From the NCBI GenBank assembly GCA_016713535.1, contig JADJOY010000020.1, forward strand, positions 62,001 through 126,000: DNA of 64,000 nucleotides, given 5' to 3'. Shown one piece after another: positions 18,260 through 25,505 of the stretch. A model generated the notes under the pieces. The model was given only the letters and a program-made list of their open reading frames with translations. It was not told the origin of the DNA and ran no database searches. Position 1 is the first letter of the stretch. Every line of letters begins with the position of its first letter. The position numbers and the translations under genes were made by a program. The stretch comes from JADJOY01 sp016713535 [NCBI: Deltaproteobacteria bacterium]. Lineage in GTDB: Bacteria > JADJOY01.

Positions 18260-18266
18260 GTTTTTC

Positions 18267-18313
18267 GGGGGGCTGTTCCAGCCCCCCGCCCGCCGGGAGT
18301 GAATCCCGGCGGG
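18267..18313. repeat. Double GC-rich hairpin after SDR gene
   Basis: GGGGGGCTG pairs with CAGCCCCCC around TTC. Next to it, CCCGCCGGGA pairs with TCCCGGCGGG around GTGAA. Lying seven bases after the SDR stop, it could act as a transcription barrier, but the T run precedes the stem instead of following it. The second hairpin is repeated in the downstream duplicate copy. Confidence 0.6.
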
Positions 18314-18502
18314 GCCCACCCCCGAGGCACTCGCTGCGCTCGTGGCGTCGCGCTGCGACGCGCAGAGTGCCAAGTCCACCCGTGGCGCGAGCCGGCCGAG
18401 TGGCTTCGCGCTCGAGCACGTTCCAGCCCCCCGCCCGCCGGGAGTGAATCCCGGCGGGGCCCACCCGAGGCACTCGCTACGCTCGTGGCGTCGCGCTGCG
18501 AC
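18276..18502. repeat. Imperfect direct repeat of about 83 bases
   Basis: The block at 18276-18360 recurs at 18421-18502 with few differences: two fewer C after GGCCCACC, and one G-to-A change in CTCGCTGCGCTCG. Each copy contains the CCCGCCGGGA hairpin. The spacer between them is unrelated. Confidence 0.7.
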
Positions 18503-18580
18503 GGGGGATGGAACCCCCGTCGCTACGATCCTCTTCGTAGCGCGGGGGGCTCCGCCCCCCCGCGGCGCGTCGCTCTCGCG
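18500..18580. repeat. Dispersed GC-rich palindromic repeat, copy B
   Basis: Inverted relative to copy A: GACGGGGGATGGAACCCCCGTC, then CGCTACGAT...TCGTAGCG, then GCGGGGGGCTCCGCCCCCCCGC. This is the most complete copy together with copy A. Confidence 0.75.
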
Positions 18581-18676
18581 CGATTGCTTCACGGGCCCGA
18601 GGGGAGGAGCACGCGTTGCGTGCCCGGCGATACGCGAGGGCGTCGCAGCGACGGTCCCGTCGATCTCCGCGCGGCG

Positions 18677-19756
18677 TCACACTCGTGATCGCGGCCGCCA
18701 CCCTCGGAGATCGACGAACCGGTACGCCCCGGAGAGCCGCCGCCCGGCGCGCATCGCGGCTCGCGCCGACGGCTCGTTGCCCTCGACGACGTGGCCGTAG
18801 AGGACCGCGTCGTCGGGTGCGTCGACCAGGTCGGCCATGCGCCGGTGGACGTGCGCCGCGAGGCCCCGTCCTCGCGCCGCCGCCGTGAGCGCGGCCTCGA
18901 GCACGCACAGGCCGTCGAAGAAGAGCTCGCTCGTCGGCGTGTAGGCGAACAACCCCGCCCACTCGCCGTCGAGGTGCACCTCCACGACCAACCCGTTCCG
19001 CGCCGCAGCCGAGAGGTCGTCTTGCTCCTCGTGCCACACCGAGCGTGGCCGATGGATCGGCGATCGACCTCGTAGCTCTTCGTAGACCTCGCGGTAGCGC
19101 GCGTAGCTGTCGCTCGAGACCGCCTCGACGCGCGTCACCTCGATCGCGGTTGAGCTCGGCGGTAGCTCGACCGAGCGGAGCTGCCCGAGGGTGGCGGCGA
19201 AGATGCGCACGTCACACGCGACGCGACGGTGACTGAGCGCGCGCAGCTCGCCGTCGTCGGGGTCGAAGATCCGGATCGCGCGCGGCGCCAGGTGGGCATA
19301 GGCGTCCGCGAGCGCGCGCTCGACGATCTCCCAGCCGTTGCGGTCCACGATCGAGATGGTCGAGTGGTCGATCTGGACGAACGGCCAGTCGAGGTCGCCG
19401 CCGCGAAACCTGAGCGACGTCACCAGCCACTGCGCCACTCCGATCGGCAGCAGCTTGAACGCGTAGTCCTCGAGCTCGGCGCCGGCGAGCGGACAGGCGC
19501 GGCGGAACTCGCGCGCGAACTCGATGTTCGCGACGCGCGCCAGGTCCTCGCGCACCTGCCGCTCCGCTGCATCCCGCAGCCGCCGCGGGGCGACCTCGTG
19601 ACGCAGCCACGCCGGCGCGAGTCCGAGCTGGCGCTCGACGCAGCCGTCCACCAGCGTCTCGCTGACGCTCCAGCTCGCGTGCATGTCGATATCGTAGCCC
19701 CAAGTCGCGACCCGCGCTCTCGGCAGGATTTGCGGGATCGCGCCGTCGGGTGACAC
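18677..19756 (-). CDS. GNAT-family N-acetyltransferase with long N-terminal region
   Basis: 359 residues from 19756; the Met at 19684 is a possible shorter start and is hydrophilic and plausible. The C-terminal ~150 residues look like a GNAT fold: VVEVHLDGEWAGLFAYTP (beta4), then RGRGLAAHVHRRMAD (acetyl-CoA pyrophosphate loop, motif A RxxGxA) and GNEPSARAAMRAGRR (helix typical of motif B). The first ~200 residues are unrelated and not recognised. Acceptor substrate unknown. The gene is divergent from a second GNAT gene 53 bases away. Confidence 0.75.
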   Translation of the reverse strand: MSPDGAIPQILPRARVATWGYDIDMHASWSVSETLVDGCVERQLGLAPAWLRHEVAPRRLRDAAERQVREDLARVANIEFAREFRRACPLAGAELEDYAFKLLPIGVAQWLVTSLRFRGGDLDWPFVQIDHSTISIVDRNGWEIVERALADAYAHLAPRAIRIFDPDDGELRALSHRRVACDVRIFAATLGQLRSVELPPSSTAIEVTRVEAVSSDSYARYREVYEELRGRSPIHRPRSVWHEEQDDLSAAARNGLVVEVHLDGEWAGLFAYTPTSELFFDGLCVLEAALTAAARGRGLAAHVHRRMADLVDAPDDAVLYGHVVEGNEPSARAAMRAGRRLSGAYRFVDLRGWRPRSRV

Positions 19757-19809
19757 GCTCGCCGGCTCGCGGCGGGGCGGTCCCCGCCACGCGGGAGGAG
19801 GAGCCCGTC

Positions 19810-20394
19810 ATGGACGTGAGGCCAGTCACCCTCGAAGGTCGCTTCGTGTCGCTGGTGCCCATGGAGGCCGCTCACGCCGACGCGTTCGTGGAGATCGGCC
19901 TCGGCCACGACCTCTTCCGGTGGTACCCGTGGGCGGTCGAGACCGAGCCCGACATGCGCGAGTTCATCGCGCGGATCCTGCGCTTCCGCGACGAGGGCAC
20001 GTGGCTGCCGTTCACGACGATCGACCGCGCGAGTGGACGCATCGCCGGCTCCACGAGCTTCCTCGCCATCGACCGCGGCCACCGTCGCCTCGAGATCGGC
20101 TCCACCTGGCTCGCGCCCGAGTGGCAGCGCACCCGCTGCAACACCGAGGCGAAGTACCTCCAGCTCCGCCACTGCTTCGAGGACCTCGGCTGCGTCCGCG
20201 TCGAGTTCAAGACCGACTCGCTGAACGAGCGCTCGCGCGCAGCGCTGCTCAGGATCGGTGCGGTCGAGGAAGGCACCTTCCGGAACCACATGATCTGCCC
20301 GGGGCCGCGCCTCCGGCACAGCGTCTACTTCAGCGTCATCGACTCGGACTGGCCCGCCGTGAAGCGCCAGCTCGAGGACAAGCTCGCGCGGTAG
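19810..20394 (+). CDS. RimJ/RimL-type GNAT acetyltransferase
   Basis: 194 residues. The start at ATG 19810 follows a GGGAGGAGGA ribosome site. Begins with LEGRFVSLVPMEAAHA, the standard opening of RimJ/RimL-like enzymes. Motif A is EIGSTWLAPEWQRTRCNTEAKYL and motif B is VEFKTDSLNERSRAALLRIGAVEEG. The expected reaction is N-terminal or side-chain acetylation from acetyl-CoA; small-molecule targets are also known in this family. Confidence 0.9.
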   Translation: MDVRPVTLEGRFVSLVPMEAAHADAFVEIGLGHDLFRWYPWAVETEPDMREFIARILRFRDEGTWLPFTTIDRASGRIAGSTSFLAIDRGHRRLEIGSTWLAPEWQRTRCNTEAKYLQLRHCFEDLGCVRVEFKTDSLNERSRAALLRIGAVEEGTFRNHMICPGPRLRHSVYFSVIDSDWPAVKRQLEDKLAR

Positions 20395-20492
20395 AGGCCG
20401 TCGGCGGGGCGCGCGGCTGCGCTCCTGCCGAGACGCGACGACTCCCCCGCCCGAGCGGGTACCCGGGAGACTCGACGCACCAACTTAAAGAG

Positions 20493-20502
20493 TGACTTGT
20501 CA
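20493..20502. promoter_or_regulatory. Candidate TetR operator
   Basis: TGACTTGTCA is an inverted repeat (TGAC-TT-GTCA) in an AT-rich island (CAACTTAAAG through GTTTGTTTTCG) 30-40 bases before the TetR start. The position and symmetry fit autoregulation by the adjacent TetR protein. Half-sites of four bases are short, so this is tentative. Confidence 0.35.
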
Positions 20503-20532
20503 GTTTGTTTTCGTGTTGCTAGGATCGCGGAC

Positions 20533-21213
20533 ATGAAGACGTCCACCATGGCGGCCGCCCGCACGGTTTCCCCCGCGGCACGCAGGGCTCCCGCGGCGCG
20601 CCGCCGCACCCAGGCCGAGCGTCGCGCGACCACGCGCGCGCGCCTCCTCGAGGCGGCACTCGATGCGCTCGTCGAGCACGGCTACGCGGGCTTCACCACG
20701 ACGGTCGTGGGCAAGACCGCGGGCCTCAGCCAGGGCGCCCTGTTCCTCCACTTCCCGACCAAGTCCGTGCTGCTCGCCGCCACCATCGAGCATCTCTTCC
20801 TCGACATGGTGAGCGCCTACGAGAAGCGCTTCGCGCGCCTCGACGGAGCCCGCGACCGCCTCACCAGCGCGCTCGAGCTGCTGTGGGACGTGTTCCAGGA
20901 TCCGCGGCTCCTCGCCGCCTTCGAGCTCTTCACCGCGTCGCGCACCGACGGCGAGCTGCGCGCCAGCCTGGCCCCCGTCCTCGCCCGCCACGGCGAGAAC
21001 CTGCGCGCCGTCGCGGCGGCGCTGCTCCCGGAGGCGGCGGCGCAGCCGGAGCGCTTCGAGCTCTGCGTCGGCCTCGTGATGATGGCCATGCAGGGCATGG
21101 CGCTGAGCTCGATCGTGGAGCCGGCGAGCGACCGCGCCCGCCCGGCGATCCCCTTCCTCACCGAGGCCTACCACCGCCTGCTCGCGCCCGCGCCATCGCG
21201 GGCCGGACGCTGA
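20533..21213 (+). CDS. TetR-family transcriptional regulator
   Basis: 226 residues from ATG 20533. An Arg/Ala-rich N-terminal extension precedes the helix-turn-helix at ~40-85 (RARLLEAALDALVEHGYAGF, then TTVVGKTAGLSQGALFLHFPTK). The C-terminal ligand-binding region is all-helical. It lies 37 bases before the membrane hydroxylase gene in the same direction and probably controls it and itself. Confidence 0.92.
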   Translation: MKTSTMAAARTVSPAARRAPAARRRTQAERRATTRARLLEAALDALVEHGYAGFTTTVVGKTAGLSQGALFLHFPTKSVLLAATIEHLFLDMVSAYEKRFARLDGARDRLTSALELLWDVFQDPRLLAAFELFTASRTDGELRASLAPVLARHGENLRAVAAALLPEAAAQPERFELCVGLVMMAMQGMALSSIVEPASDRARPAIPFLTEAYHRLLAPAPSRAGR

Positions 21214-21250
21214 CCCCACCGACCTCGCCCCCCGAACCACGAAGGCCGCC

Positions 21251-22121
21251 ATGCAAAGCAACCCGATCTACTACGCCATCCCGTTCTTCTTCGCGACCAT
21301 GCTCGGCGAGGCGCTCTGGCTGCGCCGCGACCGCAGTCGCGGACGTCCCTACGAGACCCGCGACACCGCGGCGAGCCTGTCGATGGGTGTGGGCTACCTG
21401 GTGGTGGCGCTCTTCTGGAAAGGGGTCGAGCTCGCGATCTTCTCGGCCTTCTACCAGGTCCGGCTCTTCGATCCCAGGTACCGGTCCGTGGGCGTGGCTG
21501 GCGGTGATGATCGGCTGGGACCTCTGCTACTACGCCTACCATCGCGCAGGACACGTGGTGCGGCTCTTCTGGGCCACGCACGTGAACCACCACTCGAGCC
21601 AGCGCTACAACCTCTCGACCGCGCTGCGCCAGACCTGGACGCCCTACCTCGGCTTCGTCTTCTACGTGCCGCTCGCGATCCTCGGCTTCCGCCCCGAGAT
21701 GATCCTGATCGCGGGCGCCTGGAACCTGCTCTACCAGTACTGGATCCACACCGAGGTGGTCGATCGCCTACCGGCGTGGTTCGAGGCGGTCTTCAACACG
21801 CCGTCCCACCACCGCGTCCACCACGGCACCAACGCCGAGTACCTCGACAGGAACTACGCCGGGATCCTGATCGTGTGGGACAAGATGTTCGGCACCTTCG
21901 AGCCCGAGGTGGCGCGGCCGATCTACGGACTCACCAAGAACATCGAGACGTACAATCCGGTGGACGTGGCCTTCCACGAATGGCGGGCGATGTTCCGCGA
22001 CGTCGCGCGCGCGACGCGCTGGACGGACCGCCTCCACCTGCTGTTCAGCCACCCCGGCTGGAAGCCAGCGGGCGTGTCGAGCGCCGACGAGCTCGCCTCG
22101 CTTCCCAGCGCGGCGGCCTGA
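21251..22121 (+). CDS. Sterol desaturase / fatty acid hydroxylase superfamily membrane enzyme (frameshifted)
   Basis: Starts at ATG 21251. A one-base excess near 21485-21492 splits the gene; removing it gives a continuous 289-residue protein to 22121. Two hydrophobic N-terminal segments are followed by the di-iron histidine motifs YHRAGH, HVNHHSS and HRVHHGTN, diagnostic of the membrane fatty acid hydroxylase fold. Such enzymes hydroxylate or desaturate sterols, fatty acids or ether lipids. It lies directly after a TetR gene. Either an assembly error or a real inactivation; all histidine boxes lie after the break. Confidence 0.85.
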
Positions 22122-22157
22122 CGCGTCGTCATCGGACCGCCGGAGCCGATCCATCGT

Positions 22158-22200
22158 TTTCGTGGCGCGGGGGGCTCCGTCCCCCCGCGGCGCTTCGCTC
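22158..22200. repeat. Dispersed GC-rich palindromic repeat, copy C
   Basis: Only one hairpin arm of the element is present (GCGGGGGG-CTCCGT-CCCCCCGC), followed by the GGCGCTTCGCTC segment also seen next to copies A and B. It sits between the convergent ends of the hydroxylase gene and the tyrosine operon. Confidence 0.65.
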
Positions 22201-22277
22201 TTGCCCGAGGTCTTCACGGCCTCTCCGTCGGGCCGCTCCACCTCCGAGTCCTCGCGGCGGCGCGAACGGTTCCCCTC

Positions 22278-22706
22278 TCAGCCGTCCGGCACCACGACCA
22301 CGACGTTGTTGCCGTTTTGATTCGGGAACCCGGTCGCGAGCCAGTAGGTGAACTCGATCCGGATCCGGTAGCGCCCGGGGGCCGCGTCGTCGTGGGCCCT
22401 CACCGCGACGTTCGCCGAGCACTCGTGCGAGCCCGACTTGCCCAGGCCGTGGATGGCCACGTCGAGCTCCGCGAGCGCCGTCTGGGTGTCGAAGTTGCCG
22501 AGGTCCGGAAACGCGAGCAGGCACTCGAGCACGTCGCGGATGCCGTCGTGACCGTTCGACGTGTCGACTCGCAGCACCAGCTCCGCTTCCTCGCCAGGCG
22601 CGAGCTCGAGCTCCGCCCGCGGCTCGTCGTTGTCACCACACGAAGGGAGAGCGAGCGCCGCGAGTGCCCCGACCGTCGCCGCCGCGATCCGCGCGCGCCG
22701 TCTCAT
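22278..22706 (-). CDS. Small lipoprotein, last gene of the tyrosine-degradation operon
   Basis: 142 residues from ATG 22706, which overlaps the maiA stop (ATGA). The lipoprotein signal is VGALAALALPSC. The mature part begins GDNDEPRAELELAPGEEAELVLRVDTS and ends as a beta-rich segment (RYRIRIEFTYWLATG, NNVVVVVPDG), which suggests a small immunoglobulin-like or beta-sandwich domain. No family was recognised. Coupling to the catabolic genes is unexpected for an exported lipoprotein. Confidence 0.72.
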   Translation of the reverse strand: MRRRARIAAATVGALAALALPSCGDNDEPRAELELAPGEEAELVLRVDTSNGHDGIRDVLECLLAFPDLGNFDTQTALAELDVAIHGLGKSGSHECSANVAVRAHDDAAPGRYRIRIEFTYWLATGFPNQNGNNVVVVVPDG

Positions 22707-23344
22707 GGCCGGGCATCCGGCTGCTGGTCGGGGTGCGCCTTCTGGAAGGACTCGAGCGCCAGGCACTCGGCCTCGATCCGGGTGAGGGTCGGAAAGGCTT
22801 CCAGATCGCACTCCACGCGGCGTGCGTTGCCGAGCTGCGGCACCAGCAGCACGTCGGCCATCGTCACCCGATCTCCGTGGCAGAACCGTCCCGTCGACGG
22901 GCTGCGCGCCACCAGCTCCTCGAACGCCGCGAGACCCGCCGTCATCCAGTGACGGAACCACGTGAGGCGCTCCTCCTCGGTGTGACCGAGCTTCTCGATC
23001 AGGTAGAGACCGACGCGGGTGTTCTGGAGCGGGTGGACGTCACACGCGATCAGGTCCGCGAGCGCCCGCACCCGCGCCCGTTCGTGAGGCGGCGTGGGCA
23101 GGAGCGGCGGCGAGGGATGTGTCTCCTCGAGGTACTCGAGGATCGCGAGCGACTGGTGGAAGAGCCGGTCGCCATCCACGAGCGTCGGCACCAGGCCCTG
23201 CGGGTTCACGTCACGGTACCTCGCGTCGAGCTGCTCGCCCGCGAGCAGATTGATCGGAACGACCTCGAAGGGGATGCCCTTGTGGTGGAGCGCGATCCGC
23301 ACCCGGTAGACCGCCGACGACCGCCAGTACCCGTAGAGCTTCAT
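22703..23344 (-). CDS. maiA: Maleylacetoacetate isomerase (zeta-class GST)
   Basis: 213 residues; the start ATG overlaps the fahA stop. It opens with the thioredoxin-fold MKLYGYWRSSAVYRVRIAL, followed by NPQGLVPTLVDG and the helical domain with ACDVHPLQNTRV, which is characteristic of zeta GSTs. It isomerises maleylacetoacetate to fumarylacetoacetate using glutathione. The usual SSCxxRVR motif has Ala instead of Cys; the two Ser residues remain, and natural variants without this Cys are plausible. Operon position confirms the role. Confidence 0.93.
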   Translation of the reverse strand: MKLYGYWRSSAVYRVRIALHHKGIPFEVVPINLLAGEQLDARYRDVNPQGLVPTLVDGDRLFHQSLAILEYLEETHPSPPLLPTPPHERARVRALADLIACDVHPLQNTRVGLYLIEKLGHTEEERLTWFRHWMTAGLAAFEELVARSPSTGRFCHGDRVTMADVLLVPQLGNARRVECDLEAFPTLTRIEAECLALESFQKAHPDQQPDARP

Positions 23345-24348
23345 CCGTCCTCCCCCGCCTCGCCGCCGGCGCGCGCCACCACGCGCTGCTCGATGGCACC
23401 GAAGAGCGAGCGGCCCTGGTGGTCTAGCATCTCGATCCGCACCACATCACCGGGCGCCAGGAACGGCGTGCTCGCCGCGCCCCGGTCGAGGAGCTCGAGC
23501 ATCCGCCGCTCCGCGAGGCAACTCGAGCCACGGCTGCGGTCGCGGTTCGAGACGGTACCGGAGCCGAGGATCGTGCCGGCGCCGAGGCGACGCGTGCGCG
23601 CCGCGTGCGCGATCAGCGTCGGGAAGTCGAAGTCCATGTCGGCACCGGCATCCGGGCGGCCGAAGAGGGCCCCGTTCAGGTGCGTCACGAGCGGCGCGTG
23701 AACGCGCCGCCCGTCCCACGCCTCGCCGAGCTCGTCGAGCGTGGCGAACACGGGTGAGAACGCACTCGACGGCTTGCTCTGGAAGAAGCCGAAACCCTTG
23801 GCGAGCTCGGCCGGGATGAGGTTGCGGAGCGAGACGTCGTTGACGAGGCCGATGAGGCGGATCCGCGAGCCGGCCGCCGCCGGCGTCGCACCCCGCGCGA
23901 CGTCGTCCGTCACGACCACCACCTCGGCCTCGAAGTCGAGGCCCCACGCCGGGTCGACGCACTCGATGGGATCGTGCGCCCCGAGCATCGTGTCCGAGCC
24001 GCCCTGGTAGAGCAGCGGGTCGGTACGCAGCTCCGCCGGCAGCTCGACTCCCCTTGCCTTCCGTACCAGCTCGACGTGGTTGAGGTAGGCGCTGCCGTCC
24101 GCCCACTGGTAGGCGCGCGGCAGCGGCGCCGCGAGCTCGGCGGCGTCGAGGTGGAAGACGTCCTCGCCGCGTCCCTCTTCGAGCGCCGCCGCGACCTCCG
24201 CGAGGCGCGGCGCGATCGCGTCCCAGTCGTCGAGGGCGTGCTGGAGCGTGGGACAGAGGTCGAGCGGCGCGACCGCCAGCCGCAGGTCGCGCGACACCAC
24301 GACCAGCGTGCCGTCACGACCGCCGGTGCGCAGACTGCCGAGCTTCAC
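23341..24348 (-). CDS. fahA: Fumarylacetoacetate hydrolase
   Basis: 335 residues from GTG 24348 in a GTGA overlap with the hmgA stop; an earlier in-frame Met would extend into hmgA. FAH-fold motifs: WGLDFEAEVVVVTDD (metal-ligand Glu residues), LVNDVSLRNLIP (Asp), QSKPSSAFSPVF, and GSGTVSNRDRSRGSSCLAERR near the end. It cleaves fumarylacetoacetate to fumarate and acetoacetate, the last step of homogentisate degradation. This is the shorter bacterial form. Confidence 0.95.
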   Translation of the reverse strand: MKLGSLRTGGRDGTLVVVSRDLRLAVAPLDLCPTLQHALDDWDAIAPRLAEVAAALEEGRGEDVFHLDAAELAAPLPRAYQWADGSAYLNHVELVRKARGVELPAELRTDPLLYQGGSDTMLGAHDPIECVDPAWGLDFEAEVVVVTDDVARGATPAAAGSRIRLIGLVNDVSLRNLIPAELAKGFGFFQSKPSSAFSPVFATLDELGEAWDGRRVHAPLVTHLNGALFGRPDAGADMDFDFPTLIAHAARTRRLGAGTILGSGTVSNRDRSRGSSCLAERRMLELLDRGAASTPFLAPGDVVRIEMLDHQGRSLFGAIEQRVVARAGGEAGEDG

Positions 24349-25505
24349 CGCGGCGCCGATCCCGGCGGCGCGCCCGCGCCACCCTCCGCTCGCCACGAGT
24401 CCACGTATCCCTCCCACTCCACACCGTCCGGCAGCACCGCGGGACGGAGCGCGTCGCGCGCGTCGATCATCACCGCGACCTCGTCGGTCTCGGCGCGAGT
24501 CCCCCGCTCGGCGGCGGCCAGAGCACTCGGGTGTGGCCCGTGGGTGAAGCCCGCGGGGTGGAAGGTCACCATGCCGGGGTGGACGTGGTCACGGCTCACG
24601 AACGTGCCGCGATGGTAGAAGAGCACCTCGTCGTAGTCGTCGTTGTTGTGGAAGAAGGGAAGCTTGAGCGCGCCGGGATCGCGCTCGAGCGGCCGCGGCA
24701 CGAACGTGCACACCACGAACCGCTCGCTCACGAAGGTGGTGTGAATGGACGGCGGCAGGTGCATGCGGGCGCTCACGATCGGACGGATGTCGCGCCAGTT
24801 GAGGCGCACCGGCGCGTGATCGCCGTGCCAGCCCACCGCGTCGAGCGGGTTGAACGGGAACGTCACGGTGCTCAGCGCTCCCTGGCGCCGGATCACCACG
24901 CGCCACACCTCGTCGCGCTGCTGGGCGCGGAAAGCGTCGTCGAGCGCGGGGACGTCGAGGACCGCCGGATCGAAGAGCGCGTGGCGCCCGATCAGCCCTC
25001 GGTCGGGCAACCCGTAGCTATCGCCGGTGGCCTCGACCAGCAGCAGCGTCGCGTCGCCGGCCGGCTCGAGCCTCCACATCGTTCCGCGCGGCAGCACCAG
25101 GTAGTCGCCCTCGCGTAGCGTGAGGTGTCCGTAGTCGCAGAAGAGCTCGCCACCCCCCTCGTGCACGAACAGCAGGTCGTCGCCGTCACCGTTGCGGATC
25201 AGGCTCTCCATCGCCCCGTCGGTGTGCCACCACCGGATGCGGAGCGCGGCGCTCGCCAGCACCTCGGGCGCGTCCCACGGCGAGCGGCGGCGCGCGCCGA
25301 GCCGGGTGAGGTCGAACGCGCGCGGCCGTAGCGGACCCTCCCAGCTCGTCCAGGCGGTCGGGGGATGACGGTGGTGCATGTGGGTGGCGGCGCCGTAGAA
25401 CCCGTCGCGCCCGAGCTCGCGCTCGAACGTGCCGGCCGGCAGATCGGCGTGCGCCTGGCGCGAGGCCGTCCCCTCGCGGCGCGACGCCGGGAAGCTGCGC
25501 TTCAC
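24345..25505 (-). CDS. hmgA: Homogentisate 1,2-dioxygenase
   Basis: 386 residues from GTG 25505, overlapping the upstream TGA by four bases (GTGA). The cupin core includes HNNDDYDEVLFYHRG and MVTFHPAGFTHGPHP, which hold the iron-binding His/Glu set. The N-terminal HMHHRHPPTAW and the GDYLVLPRGTMW strand match bacterial homogentisate dioxygenases of ~380 residues. It opens the homogentisate ring to give maleylacetoacetate, the substrate of the maiA product. Confidence 0.94.
   Translation of the reverse strand: MKRSFPASRREGTASRQAHADLPAGTFERELGRDGFYGAATHMHHRHPPTAWTSWEGPLRPRAFDLTRLGARRRSPWDAPEVLASAALRIRWWHTDGAMESLIRNGDGDDLLFVHEGGGELFCDYGHLTLREGDYLVLPRGTMWRLEPAGDATLLLVEATGDSYGLPDRGLIGRHALFDPAVLDVPALDDAFRAQQRDEVWRVVIRRQGALSTVTFPFNPLDAVGWHGDHAPVRLNWRDIRPIVSARMHLPPSIHTTFVSERFVVCTFVPRPLERDPGALKLPFFHNNDDYDEVLFYHRGTFVSRDHVHPGMVTFHPAGFTHGPHPSALAAAERGTRAETDEVAVMIDARDALRPAVLPDGVEWEGYVDSWRAEGGAGAPPGSAPR

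Larger units (their letters stand above)
18260..18676. other. Repeat-filled intergenic region
   Basis: 417 bases without a credible gene, almost entirely repeats: a double hairpin at 18267-18313, an imperfect direct duplication (18276-18360 and 18421-18502), a copy of the dispersed palindrome at 18500-18580, and a short repeat near 18610 shared with 8720-8765. Short open frames here arise from the repeats. Confidence 0.7.

Noticed and set aside
18267-18313. Rho-independent terminator after the SDR gene
   Set aside because: Stems are strong but no T run follows them; the same sequence is repeated where no gene ends.
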